A stretch of DNA of 64,000 nt from RUG13409 sp045546135 (GTDB lineage: Bacteria > Bacillota > Clostridia > Peptostreptococcales > Anaerovoracaceae): the NCBI GenBank assembly GCA_045546135.1, contig JAZQCD010000029.1, forward strand, positions 47,635-111,634, given 5' to 3'. Position 1 is the first letter of the stretch, and each line of letters starts with the position of its first letter. Shown piece after piece: positions 34,262-42,817 of this stretch. The notes beneath the pieces are model-generated. The model was given only the letters and a program-made list of their open reading frames with translations. It did not search any database and was not told the origin of the DNA. The position numbers and the translations under genes were made by a program.

Positions 34262-35107
34262 ATGAAAAATGTCAAAAGAATCGCAAGCCTTCTGCTTGCA
34301 CTCGCATTAGTATTTGCATTCGCTGCATGCGGCAAAGACAATTCAAAGAAGACTGTAAAGATCGCAGTTCCAAATGACTCTACAAATGAAGCAAGAGCTC
34401 TCGTTCTTCTCCAGGTACAGGGAGTCCTCACACTTAAGGACACAGGCGACCAGCTGGCAACAAAGTCAGACATAGCAGAGAATCCTAACAATGTTGAGAT
34501 CGTTGAAGCAGAAGCTGCTCAGATCCCAAGCATTCTCGGAGATGTTGATTATGCAGTCATCAATTCAAACTATGCTATCGAAGCAGGACTTACACCTTTC
34601 GTAACGGAAGGGACCGATGTTTCTTATCCTAACGTAATATGCGTAAAGGAAGGAAATGAATCAAGCGACAAGACAAAGGCTCTCATCGCAGCAGTAAATT
34701 CAAAGCAGGTAGAGGAGTTCATCAATAACAACTATAAAGGAGCTATCGTATGTGACCTTGCAAATGTTGGCGACGGCTATGATGCAACAGTTGATTATGA
34801 TGCACTTAAGGGAACAACGATCACTATCGGAGCATCTCCTGTTCCCCATTCCGATATACTTGCAGTAGCAAAAGATATACTTGCAGCTAAGGGAGTCACC
34901 CTTGAGATCAAGGAATTCACAGATTATGTTCTTCCGAATACTGCTCTTGAAGACGGCGAGATCGATGCAAACTTCTTCGCTCACATCCCTTATCAGCAGG
35001 ACTTCAACGCTGAGAACGGAACTCACATCGCATGGGTACTTGAAGTACACCACGAACCGATGGGCGTATACAGCAACACCTTCAAAGACTGGAGCGGTCT
35101 TAAGTAA
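34262..35107 (+). CDS. metQ: MetQ-family methionine-binding lipoprotein, apparently circularly permuted
   Basis: 281 residues; signal peptide with lipobox FAAC (Cys 23). The motif order is reversed relative to NlpA/MetQ. Residues about 30-170 match the usual C-terminal half (IAVPNDSTNEARALVLLQ, EAAQIPSILGDVDYAVIN, NYKGAIV). Residues about 186-281 match the usual N-terminal half (ITIGASPVPHSDIL, FTDYVLPNTALEDGEIDANF, HHEPMGVYS). A short linker (CDLANVGDGYDATVDYD) joins them. Both lobes seem complete, so a working two-lobe binding protein is plausible. It precedes metN and metI and follows the Met attenuator, so methionine or a related amino acid is the likely ligand. Confidence 0.85.
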   Translation: MKNVKRIASLLLALALVFAFAACGKDNSKKTVKIAVPNDSTNEARALVLLQVQGVLTLKDTGDQLATKSDIAENPNNVEIVEAEAAQIPSILGDVDYAVINSNYAIEAGLTPFVTEGTDVSYPNVICVKEGNESSDKTKALIAAVNSKQVEEFINNNYKGAIVCDLANVGDGYDATVDYDALKGTTITIGASPVPHSDILAVAKDILAAKGVTLEIKEFTDYVLPNTALEDGEIDANFFAHIPYQQDFNAENGTHIAWVLEVHHEPMGVYSNTFKDWSGLK

Positions 35108-35143
35108 TACTTATAAAGAATAATAGCGTAAAAAAGACATCCG

Positions 35144-35169
35144 AAGTCCGGACATAAATGCCCGGACTT
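35144..35169 (+). terminator. Hairpin between metQ and metN
   Basis: Eight-bp stem AAGTCCGG / CCGGACTT followed by only a short T run (TTTGCTCT). Probably a weak terminator or an mRNA-stability hairpin that raises metQ over metNI. Confidence 0.45.
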
Positions 35170-35196
35170 TGCTCTGTCATGAATATGTGATAGAAT
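35169..35196 (+). promoter_or_regulatory. Possible secondary promoter of metN
   Basis: TTGCTC (35169-35174), 16-nt spacer, TAGAAT (35191-35196) with TGA extension just before. It would allow metNI-malY transcription independent of the attenuator. Confidence 0.4.
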
Positions 35197-35242
35197 ATCA
35201 TTCGCTATATACAAAAAGATCAAAAAAAGAGGATCTAACGAA

Positions 35243-36256
35243 ATGATAGAGATCAAAAATCTTTCAAAAAGTTTTATAACTTCCGACGGTACAGTGGAAG
35301 CTCTAAAGGATGTATCCATCTCCATTCCTGACGGCGATATTTACGGCGTCATAGGAATGAGCGGTGCCGGAAAGTCTACACTCATAAGATGCATCAATAT
35401 GCTTGAAAGACCGAGCTCCGGAACTGTTGAAGTTGGAGGAGTTGACCTTGGAACTTTAAGCAAAAAAGAGCTTCGCGAAAAAAGAAGAGAGATATCCATG
35501 ATATTTCAGGGATTCAACCTTTTGATGCAGAGGACATGCCTTGCCAATGTATGCCTTCCTTTAGAACTTGAAGGTGTTCCAAGAAGCGAAGCAAAAAAGA
35601 AAGCCCAGGAACTTCTTGAGACAGTAGGTCTTGGGAACAAGGCGCAAAGTTATCCTGCGCAGCTTTCCGGAGGACAGCAGCAAAGAGTTGCCATTGCAAG
35701 GGCTCTTGCAACAGATCCTAAGGTACTCCTTTGCGATGAGGCTACTTCTGCTCTTGACCCAAAGACGACCAACGAGATACTTGAACTCATAAGGGACATA
35801 AATGAAAGACTGGGCGTTACTGTAGTAGTCATTACTCACTCTATGAGCGTAGTTGAAAGCATATGCAAACATGTTGCCATACTTGACGGTGGATGCGTAG
35901 CTGAGGCAGGAGAAGTATCGGAGATATTCAGCCAGCCGAAAACTGATGCTGCAAGAAGGCTCGTATTCCCTGAAGGTCATTCAGAAGACAGCGTAGTAGT
36001 CGGAAGAGAAGGTGAAAGATTCATAAGAGTCGTATTCAACGGCGAAGAGATAACCGGAACACCTCTTATCGCTCGTATGGCAGTAGAAAAGGGCATAGAG
36101 GCCAATATATCAGCTGCATCTACAAAGAACATAGGAAAGGGCGTTTTCGGTTCTATGCTCCTTGGTATAACGGGCGGAGAAGAATCGGTCAAAACTGCAC
36201 TGGAGTATTTAAGCTCCCAAGGTGTCGTAGCAGAGGAGGTGAAGGTCAATGCTTGA
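35243..36256 (+). CDS. metN: Methionine ABC transporter ATP-binding protein
   Basis: 337 residues. Walker A GMSGAGKST (about 38-46), Q-loop, signature LSGGQQQR (about 138), Walker B VLLCDEATSALD and H-loop THSM. A C-terminal NIL (ACT-like) regulatory domain from about 255 is typical of MetN and mediates trans-inhibition by methionine. AGAGGA precedes the ATG. It overlaps metI by 8 nt. Confidence 0.95.
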   Translation: MIEIKNLSKSFITSDGTVEALKDVSISIPDGDIYGVIGMSGAGKSTLIRCINMLERPSSGTVEVGGVDLGTLSKKELREKRREISMIFQGFNLLMQRTCLANVCLPLELEGVPRSEAKKKAQELLETVGLGNKAQSYPAQLSGGQQQRVAIARALATDPKVLLCDEATSALDPKTTNEILELIRDINERLGVTVVVITHSMSVVESICKHVAILDGGCVAEAGEVSEIFSQPKTDAARRLVFPEGHSEDSVVVGREGERFIRVVFNGEEITGTPLIARMAVEKGIEANISAASTKNIGKGVFGSMLLGITGGEESVKTALEYLSSQGVVAEEVKVNA

Positions 36257-36953
36257 GAAGATCTTTTCACCGGAAGCTGTATCACAGGCTTTCGAAATAT
36301 TAAAAAATGAATTTCCCTTGGCCATATGGGAGACCTTCTATGTGACAGTCCTTGCTACTTTCTTTGCAATAGTCATAGGACTTCCTTTAGGCGTCCTCCT
36401 CGTTACAGGAGAAGAAAAGGGCATTGCTCCTATACCAAAGTGGCTTTTAAGACTTATTGGCGTGATCATCAATTTGCTCAGGTCTGTTCCTTTCCTCATA
36501 CTCATGATACTTGTAATTCCTCTTACAAGGCTTATTGTAGGCACATCTGTAGGAACAAGAGCCACCATAGTACCTCTTGTAGTCGCAGCATTCCCATTCA
36601 TTTCAAGACTTGCTGAAAGCTGCCTTCGCGAGGTGGATCCAAACCTCATAGAAACAGCTCAGAGCATGGGCGCTACCCCTTGGCAGATCGTGACAAAGGT
36701 CATGATACCGGAAGCTGTTCCGTCGCTCATAGCCAATGCTACTACTGCTATCACCACTATCCTTGGATACAGCGCAATGAGCGGTATACTCGGCGGAGGC
36801 GGCCTTGGAAAGATAGCTATAAACTACGGTTATTATAGATACAAATACCTTGTCATGGTATTTGCAGTAATATTTTTGATTTTGATGGTACAGATCTTTC
36901 AGACCGTCGGAACTAAGCTTGCAGTAAAGAGCGACAGGAGGCTCAAGAATTGA
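36249..36953 (+). CDS. metI: Methionine ABC transporter permease
   Basis: 234 residues with five predicted membrane helices. The permease EAA loop is AQSMGATPWQIVTKVMIPEA (20 residues, about 138-157), which contacts MetN. It forms the MetNI core of a type I importer. Its TGA stop shares one base with the ATG of the downstream lyase gene, indicating translational coupling. Confidence 0.95.
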   Translation: MLEKIFSPEAVSQAFEILKNEFPLAIWETFYVTVLATFFAIVIGLPLGVLLVTGEEKGIAPIPKWLLRLIGVIINLLRSVPFLILMILVIPLTRLIVGTSVGTRATIVPLVVAAFPFISRLAESCLREVDPNLIETAQSMGATPWQIVTKVMIPEAVPSLIANATTAITTILGYSAMSGILGGGGLGKIAINYGYYRYKYLVMVFAVIFLILMVQIFQTVGTKLAVKSDRRLKN

Positions 36954-38149
36954 TGAAGTACGATTTTACATCCATTGTTGACAGAAAAGGAAAAGATGCT
37001 ATCGCAGTCGATTCTTTTTTGAAAAGGCACCCTGAATGTCCAAAAGAGGGTTTTGATCTCATCCCTATGTGGGTCGCAGATATGAACTTTGCAACAGCCC
37101 CATCCATAGTTGAATCTATGAAAAAGAGGCTCGAACATCCCTTCTTTGGATACTTTTATCCGCGTCAGGAACTCATCGACGGCATCATCCGTTGGCAAAA
37201 AGAAAGGAACGGAGTCGATATCTGCGCTGAAAACATAGACTTCGATAACGGTGTGCTCGGAGGGGTCACTACAGCTCTCAATGTATTTTGCAGCAAGGGT
37301 GACAATATTCTTTGCCATTCGCCGATGTATACAGGTTTTACGGGCCTTCTTAAAAACAACGGATACAATGCAGTCCTGTCTGAACTAAAAAAAGATGAGA
37401 ACGGCATTTACAGGATGGATTTTGACGATATGGAAGAAAAGATCGTATCGAACAAGATCCATGTGATACTTTTCTGTGCGCCTCACAATCCATCGGGAAG
37501 AGTTTGGGAAAAATGGGAACTCGAGAAGCTTTCACAGCTTTGCGAAAAATATGAACTGAATGTCGTATCAGATGAAATATGGGCAGATATAATAATGCCG
37601 GGATACAAACATATACCTACTCAGTGCGGAAGTACTTACCTTAAGGAACACACGGTCGCTTTCTATTCTCCGACAAAGACCTTTAACCTTGCAGGTTTTC
37701 AGGAAAGCTACAGGGTAACATACAGTAGGGTCCTTAAGGAAAGACTTGCAAAGGAAAGTTCTCTGTCCCACTATAACGCTCTGAACATAATGTCTATGTA
37801 TGCTCATATCGGAGCATGTACAGATACAGGCATTGAATGGCTTGATGAACTTCTTCAGGTCTTAGGAACTAATACTTCTATGCTGGCTGATTATCTTAAC
37901 TCAGTAGACGGTATAGAAGTAACGAAACCACAGGGGACGTATCTTCTCTTTGCAGACTGCAGCAAATATTGCGAGAGGACCGGCATTCCTCTTGATGATA
38001 TCATCGCTAAATGCTACGAAGTCGGGATCGCTCTTCAGGACGGAAGAGGATTCAAAGGTCCTTGCCATATAAGGATAAATACTGCAGTCCCAACATCAAG
38101 GATAGAAGATGCCATAGACAGATTCAAAAAAAATGTCTTTGTCAATTAG
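36953..38149 (+). CDS. MalY/PatB-type PLP aminotransferase-fold C-S lyase
   Basis: 398 residues from ATG 36953, overlapping the metI stop by 1 nt (a TTG at 36950 is less likely). Fold type I PLP enzyme: FCAPHNPSGRVW, SDEIWADI, and the Schiff-base Lys in YSPTKTFNLAG. The MalY/PatB group cleaves cystathionine or cysteine C-S bonds. Placement behind metQNI fits sulfur amino acid use: homocysteine production, or breakdown of imported thioethers. The transported substrate could therefore be a methionine analogue or cystathionine-like compound. Confidence 0.88.
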   Translation: MKYDFTSIVDRKGKDAIAVDSFLKRHPECPKEGFDLIPMWVADMNFATAPSIVESMKKRLEHPFFGYFYPRQELIDGIIRWQKERNGVDICAENIDFDNGVLGGVTTALNVFCSKGDNILCHSPMYTGFTGLLKNNGYNAVLSELKKDENGIYRMDFDDMEEKIVSNKIHVILFCAPHNPSGRVWEKWELEKLSQLCEKYELNVVSDEIWADIIMPGYKHIPTQCGSTYLKEHTVAFYSPTKTFNLAGFQESYRVTYSRVLKERLAKESSLSHYNALNIMSMYAHIGACTDTGIEWLDELLQVLGTNTSMLADYLNSVDGIEVTKPQGTYLLFADCSKYCERTGIPLDDIIAKCYEVGIALQDGRGFKGPCHIRINTAVPTSRIEDAIDRFKKNVFVN

Positions 38150-38167
38150 TCAATTAATAATCGCCAT

Positions 38168-38196
38168 TAAACTCCGGGACCCTTCCGGAGTTTTTT
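38168..38196 (+). terminator. Terminator of the met operon
   Basis: Stem AACTCCGG / CCGGAGTT with GACCCTT loop, followed by TTTTTT, 20 nt after the lyase stop. Confidence 0.9.
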
Positions 38197-38267
38197 AGTT
38201 ATCTTCATATATGTACATAAATGGTAAGTTTATGTTAAAATATGCGGGATAAAAAAGGGAGGTCATC

Positions 38268-39302
38268 ATGATCAGATTCAATAACGATTACAACATATCC
38301 TGCCATCCTGCAATACTTAAGGCATTAGAAGAAGATCAGCCAAATTCCTATCCGGGATACGGTCTTGATCCCTGGTGCGATAAAGCAAAGGTAGCAATTC
38401 AAAAATATATCAAGTGTCCTGAAGCAGACATCCACTTTGCAGTAGGCGGTACTCAGACAAATTTTATGGTCATTGATGCTGCTCTTAAATCTTACGAGAG
38501 CGTCATTTCAGCAGCTACAGGCCATATAAATGTTCATGAAACAGGCGCTGTTGAGCATACGGGGCATAAAATAGAAACTCCGTCCAATGCAGTAGATAAG
38601 CTGACAGCAAAGATAGTAGAAGAACATGCAAAGAAATGCAGGACAAGTGAAGTTTATGAACATATCACTCAGCCTCGCATGGTATATATATCTTTTCCTA
38701 CAGAGTACGGCAGCATTTATACAAAGAAAGAATTAGAGGATCTCAGAAAGGTCTGTGACAAATACGGTTTATATCTGTTTATAGACGGCGCAAGGCTTGG
38801 ATACGGCCTTGGCTCTCCTAAATGCGACCTGACACTTGAAGATATATGCAAACTGTCTGATGTTTTCTATATCGGCGGCACAAAGTGCGGAGCATTGTTT
38901 GGCGAAGCAATAGTCATCAGAAATTATGAACTGAAAAAAGATTTCAGGAACTTTATAAAGCAGTCAGGCGCCATGCTTGCTAAGGGATGGCTCCTTGGCC
39001 TTCAGTTTGAGACACTGTTTAAGGACGGACTTTACCTTAAGATGACAAAGGATGCTGTCAGCTATGCCATGGATATACGCGATGCCTTTGAGAAAAAGGG
39101 GATAAAGTCATACATAGACAGTCCTACTAATCAGCAGTTCGTGGTCCTTACAAAAGAACAGGCAAAGAAGCTTTCAAGGAAGTTCATTTATGAAAATGAA
39201 GATGTACTTGAAAACGGCGACAGAGTGGTAAGGTTCTGCACTTCATGGGCAACAAAAAAAGAAGAAGCAGAGGCCCTCATAAAGGAGATCGAAAAACTTT
39301 AA
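38268..39302 (+). CDS. Threonine-aldolase-like PLP enzyme
   Basis: 344 residues, GGGAGG before the ATG. Fold type I PLP enzyme of the low-specificity L-threonine aldolase/beta-eliminating lyase family: N-terminal FNNDYNISCHPAIL, GGTQTNFM, substrate motif HVETGA-like HETGAVEHTGHK, and Schiff-base Lys in YIGGTKCGALFG. It splits threonine or allo-threonine to glycine and acetaldehyde, supplying C1-linked glycine. Single-gene unit, convergent with the cobalamin operon. Confidence 0.88.
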   Translation: MIRFNNDYNISCHPAILKALEEDQPNSYPGYGLDPWCDKAKVAIQKYIKCPEADIHFAVGGTQTNFMVIDAALKSYESVISAATGHINVHETGAVEHTGHKIETPSNAVDKLTAKIVEEHAKKCRTSEVYEHITQPRMVYISFPTEYGSIYTKKELEDLRKVCDKYGLYLFIDGARLGYGLGSPKCDLTLEDICKLSDVFYIGGTKCGALFGEAIVIRNYELKKDFRNFIKQSGAMLAKGWLLGLQFETLFKDGLYLKMTKDAVSYAMDIRDAFEKKGIKSYIDSPTNQQFVVLTKEQAKKLSRKFIYENEDVLENGDRVVRFCTSWATKKEEAEALIKEIEKL

Positions 39303-39319
39303 CATATGGATCATATATC

Positions 39320-39348
39320 AAAACCCCTTTCTGAGTGAAAGGGGTTTT
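39320..39348. terminator. Bidirectional terminator between aldolase gene and cobalamin operon
   Basis: Eleven-bp stem AAAACCCCTTT / AAAGGGGTTTT with a CTGAGTG loop; A and T tracts on both sides suit both convergent transcripts. Confidence 0.88.
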
Positions 39349-39361
39349 AGATACTGCGTTT

Positions 39362-39961
39362 TCATTCTGTCATATTTGGAACCGGTGACCAGCTGATGAA
39401 ACATCCGTCATTGCTGAATTCGAATCTAAAGCCTTCGCCGTTACCGGGATGGAGCTCGTACCAATTCTTACCCGTGTCAGGAACATATCTCATAAAGAGC
39501 CATGTTATGGGACCTCCGTGGGAAACGATGAGCATATCTTCTTTTTTTGCAAGAAGTTCATCAAAGCATTTAAAGACTCTGTCTCTCATCATGTAGCCGC
39601 TCTCTGCGCCTTTGCCCGGTGGGATATTTGCTTCATTGTCTCCTTCACACCAGGCTATGTATTCAGGGTCTTCCTTCATCATCTCATATGACTTCATTTC
39701 GAAATCTCCGAAATTGATCTCCATCATATCAGGAAGAACTTTATGAGGAATATTCCCAAAGAGAGTCTCAAGAGTCTGTTCCGTTCTTAAAAGACCGGAG
39801 GTATATACCTTTAGTCCTTCTATGGAAGGATATCCACCCTTGTCTTTTTTTTGCTTTAATTCTTCGATGCCGCCCTCTGTAAGGGGAGGGTCTGACTGTC
39901 CGCAGTAGAGCCACTGTTCGTTGGCAATTGTCCTGCCGTGGCGTATGAGATATACTGTCAT
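39362..39961 (-). CDS. cobC: Histidine phosphatase, likely alpha-ribazole phosphatase
   Basis: 199 residues from the ATG at 39961; TGAGG lies 9 nt upstream, and a GTG at 39976 is less suitable. Phosphoglycerate-mutase fold: VYLIRHGRT (catalytic His), TSGLLRTEQT, acidic EINFGDFE, second His IVSHGG. As last gene of the operon after cobS it most likely removes the phosphate from alpha-ribazole-5'-phosphate or cobalamin-phosphate, the CobC step. Confidence 0.8.
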   Translation of the reverse strand: MTVYLIRHGRTIANEQWLYCGQSDPPLTEGGIEELKQKKDKGGYPSIEGLKVYTSGLLRTEQTLETLFGNIPHKVLPDMMEINFGDFEMKSYEMMKEDPEYIAWCEGDNEANIPPGKGAESGYMMRDRVFKCFDELLAKKEDMLIVSHGGPITWLFMRYVPDTGKNWYELHPGNGEGFRFEFSNDGCFISWSPVPNMTE

Positions 39962-39984
39962 TATATTAAGCCTCACATGTCATA

Positions 39985-40344
39985 TTATTTTAGTTCCTGC
40001 GGCAATCCGCAGAATATCCTCGTTACATGATCTGCTTTTTTTGTGAGAGCAGAACCTGCTCTGCCGCAGAACTCTCTCCAGCCCCTTGTCTCTTTGTCTA
40101 CGGGTACTACACCGCAGAATATATCGTTCATGATGACTATCGCGTCTTTTGGAAGATCTGTGACAGGTTCAAGGCCGTTTCTATAGCAATAGAGCAGGTA
40201 TTCCTGATAAGCATATATGCATCTTTTGCTTGTATCCATGTCTGAATCTGCAGTGCATGTGAATATGTCAGAATCCTTCAGATCATATTTATCTTTGGCA
40301 TGATCAAGTTTTCCTTGATATGCGCCGCCTATGATAAGGTCCAT
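39985..40344 (-). CDS. Short CobU-like protein (C-terminal-motif paralogue)
   Basis: 119 residues from ATG 40344, 6 nt after AAGGAG (an ORF start at 40368 lacks one). N-terminal LIIGGAYQGKLDHA is a P-loop-like remnant. VIMNDIFCGVVPVDKETRGW and ADHVTRIFCGLPQELK match the C-terminal CobU motifs (NEVGxGIVP..., GLPxxxK). The middle of CobU, including the guanylylated-His segment, is missing. It lies between cobS and cobC. It may complement the full-size CobU next door, which lacks exactly these motifs. Confidence 0.75.
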   Translation of the reverse strand: MDLIIGGAYQGKLDHAKDKYDLKDSDIFTCTADSDMDTSKRCIYAYQEYLLYCYRNGLEPVTDLPKDAIVIMNDIFCGVVPVDKETRGWREFCGRAGSALTKKADHVTRIFCGLPQELK

Positions 40345-40354
40345 AAATATCTCC

Positions 40355-41107
40355 TTAAATAAATGCAAGGGCTATGAGGCAGGCAAGCTCACCTGCAGTT
40401 ACAGCAGCTCCTGAAATGTCGCCTGATATCCCGCCAAGATTTTTTCTTAAGTAAAGTATGATGAGGTCTTCAACGAAGGTCCCTATCAGAAGGGCAAAGA
40501 ATACCTTAAGACCGCATACGAAATATGCAGCTGCAAGGACTGCAGCGGCCGTCAGAATAGGAACTATCCTGAATATGACCTTGATGTCAGCGCAAAGACC
40601 TGCGTAAGAACTTGTAGGAAGGGGCTTGAGCATGAATATGCTCTCTACAACAAGGCACCTCGTAAGCGCCGGTATGAAGACAAGAGCAAGAGCTTCCTTT
40701 AGACTTAAGGCTATAACTCCTATCTGCATGAAAGCAGCATATTGAAGTATTGCAAGTACAGCTGTTGATATGACTGCAAAGCTTCCTACATGAGAATCTT
40801 TTAGTATTTCAAGTTTCTTTTCTCTTTTTCCGAAATACAAAGCTGCATCTGCGCAATCCATATAACCGTCAAGCTGCATGAAACCTGTGACAAGCCATGG
40901 GAAAACTGCAAGCACTGCAGCAGCAACCGGACCTATGCCTCTGCCAACGCTTGTAAAGAGGTAATATATGAGATACCAAAGACCTCCGTTGATGAGAGCC
41001 GTTACAGGGTACCAAAGGAGCATCTCTTTTCTTTTTGAATCATCCCATTTGTGGCTGGGGCAGGGTATCCATAAAAACATCTGCCAGGCCATGAAAAACG
41101 ATGTCAT
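40355..41107 (-). CDS. cobS: Adenosylcobinamide-GDP ribazoletransferase
   Basis: 250 residues from ATG 41107, which overlaps the cobU stop (ATGA) and follows AAAGGAG. Polytopic membrane protein with the CobS signature MQLDGYMDCADAALYFG (about 90-106) and KLEILKDSHVGSF. It joins adenosylcobinamide-GDP and alpha-ribazole(-phosphate) in the membrane, the last assembly step of cobalamin. Confidence 0.93.
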   Translation of the reverse strand: MTSFFMAWQMFLWIPCPSHKWDDSKRKEMLLWYPVTALINGGLWYLIYYLFTSVGRGIGPVAAAVLAVFPWLVTGFMQLDGYMDCADAALYFGKREKKLEILKDSHVGSFAVISTAVLAILQYAAFMQIGVIALSLKEALALVFIPALTRCLVVESIFMLKPLPTSSYAGLCADIKVIFRIVPILTAAAVLAAAYFVCGLKVFFALLIGTFVEDLIILYLRKNLGGISGDISGAAVTAGELACLIALAFI

Positions 41108-41673
41108 AGAGGAAGTTCTCCTTTCAGCATATTTATATTTCCTATACATACTTCGGCTACAGCATCGCAGACCTTTGCTAAAGTCTTGTCCGCAGTAGAA
41201 AGCGCCTTTAGGAACCCTTCAGTATATTCGCTGTAAGCATCGATGCCTGAATATATGAAGTCGCTTACAAAGACTACATTCTTTGCTCTTTTGCATAGTT
41301 CAGTAAGCTCTTTTGATACTCTTTCTCCTGCAGTAGGATCGGCAGTTACCACATAAGTTTCTTCGCCCATGGCGCCGGTGCCAGAATACAGCTCATTTAT
41401 CATAAGGGCTGTCACGCTGTCGAGTATGTATGTCCCATTCTTTTCATCGGACTTTTCCAGGCATTCCAAAATATGAAGAGGCTGTTCTAAGGTCTGAAAG
41501 CCTTTTCCGGCTCTGCTTTCTTGGTGCCTTTTGATCCTCTCATGGTCCTCATCATCGAAAGCCTGCATGGTCGCGATGTAATAAAGGGGACCGCCGGCTG
41601 CAAGATTTGTGCAGCATCTTTCAGCTATGGATGATTTTCCGTTTTTGCATCCGCCTGATATAAAGATGGTCAT
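41104..41673 (-). CDS. cobU: Adenosylcobinamide kinase/guanylyltransferase CobU, atypical C-terminus
   Basis: 189 residues. P-loop GGCKNGKSS (7-15), YIATMQAFDDEDHERIKRH with the His that becomes guanylylated in the family, and YILDSVTALMINELY. The C-terminal NEVGxGIVP motif is replaced by SDFIYSGIDAYSEY, and the GLPxxxK end by IGNINMLKG. It phosphorylates and guanylylates adenosylcobinamide. It overlaps cobT by 4 nt and cobS by 4 nt. Confidence 0.88.
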   Translation of the reverse strand: MTIFISGGCKNGKSSIAERCCTNLAAGGPLYYIATMQAFDDEDHERIKRHQESRAGKGFQTLEQPLHILECLEKSDEKNGTYILDSVTALMINELYSGTGAMGEETYVVTADPTAGERVSKELTELCKRAKNVVFVSDFIYSGIDAYSEYTEGFLKALSTADKTLAKVCDAVAEVCIGNINMLKGELPL

Positions 41674-42764
41674 ACTGAGAATTTATCTCCTTTGCGTATC
41701 TCAGTCAGATATTCATCGTTGATACCTGAGTCTTCATTGAAACTTGCCATGTCGTTCATTACAGTGCAAGCGGCAGATACGATCTCAAAAGCAAGAACGC
41801 AGCCTGAACCCTCGCCAAGTCTCATGCCTAAATTAAGATAAGCTTCAAGACCCAGTTCATTAAGAGCATAAAGGTATCCGGGTTCAAAACTCTGGTGGGA
41901 TGGGAACATGAAATATCTTGCATCGCTGCAAAGCCTTTCTGCGCATAGAGCTCCCACAACGGAAATGAAACCGTCGATGACTACAGGGATCCTGTAAAGA
42001 GCGCATCCAAGGTATACGCCGCACATAGCTGCAAGATCGAATCCTCCTACCTTTGCAAGAACGTCGATGACGTCATCTTTGTTTGGTTTTCTAAGTCTTA
42101 TTGATTCTTCGAGGACTCTTTTTTTGTTTTCGAAAGCTTCATCAGTAAGTCCGCCGCCTCTGCCTGTGACAGTAGGGATATCGAGTCCTGTCAGAACTGA
42201 AAGTACTGCAGAACTTGACGATGTGTTTCCTATACCCATCTCTCCGACGCCGACTATGTCTATGCGCTGTTCTTTTGCCATCTTTGCCAGCTTTGCGCCT
42301 GTAACTATGGCAAGTACGCACTGCTCTCTTGTCATGGCGTCTTCTTTAAGGAAGTTCTTTGTTCCTTTTGCTATGGGATAGGTGACTATATCCTTGCAGT
42401 CATATGGATCTGCGATTCCCATGTCGACTACCTGAACATCATCTCCAAAAGCCTTCGCCATGCAGGACATTCCGGTCTTCCTGATCGTCATGTTGACAGC
42501 CTGTGCTGCAGTCACTGATCTTGGCGTGCAGGATACGCCTTCTTCAATGACACCGTTATCAGCGCAAAGTACTATTATCCTTCTTCTGTCGATATCATTG
42601 TTTACTTTTCCTGTTATTCCGGCAAGTCTTATGGATATGTCTTCAAGTTTTCCTAATGAACCGGGAGGTTTAGCAAGTTTTGCCTGCCTTTCCTCTGCTG
42701 CTTTTACTGCTGCAGCATCAAGTCCCTGGATACCGTCTATGATATCCTTGATTTCCTGTTCCAA
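41670..42764 (-). CDS. cobT: Nicotinate-nucleotide--dimethylbenzimidazole phosphoribosyltransferase
   Basis: 364 residues with a TTG start; GAGGAAAA is 8 nt upstream. Family motifs: KPPGSLGKLE (about 32-41), VLCADNGVIEEGV, GVGEMGIGNTSSSSA, and the catalytic Glu region near EPGYLYALNELGL. It makes alpha-ribazole-5'-phosphate (or another lower-ligand nucleotide) from NaMN. First of four nucleotide-loop assembly genes here. Confidence 0.95.
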   Translation of the reverse strand: MEQEIKDIIDGIQGLDAAAVKAAEERQAKLAKPPGSLGKLEDISIRLAGITGKVNNDIDRRRIIVLCADNGVIEEGVSCTPRSVTAAQAVNMTIRKTGMSCMAKAFGDDVQVVDMGIADPYDCKDIVTYPIAKGTKNFLKEDAMTREQCVLAIVTGAKLAKMAKEQRIDIVGVGEMGIGNTSSSSAVLSVLTGLDIPTVTGRGGGLTDEAFENKKRVLEESIRLRKPNKDDVIDVLAKVGGFDLAAMCGVYLGCALYRIPVVIDGFISVVGALCAERLCSDARYFMFPSHQSFEPGYLYALNELGLEAYLNLGMRLGEGSGCVLAFEIVSAACTVMNDMASFNEDSGINDEYLTEIRKGDKFSV

Positions 42765-42817
42765 TTTGTTTTCCTCGTTTCTTCTACTTTTCTACTTTAA
42801 TATGCATTGTAGCTGTG

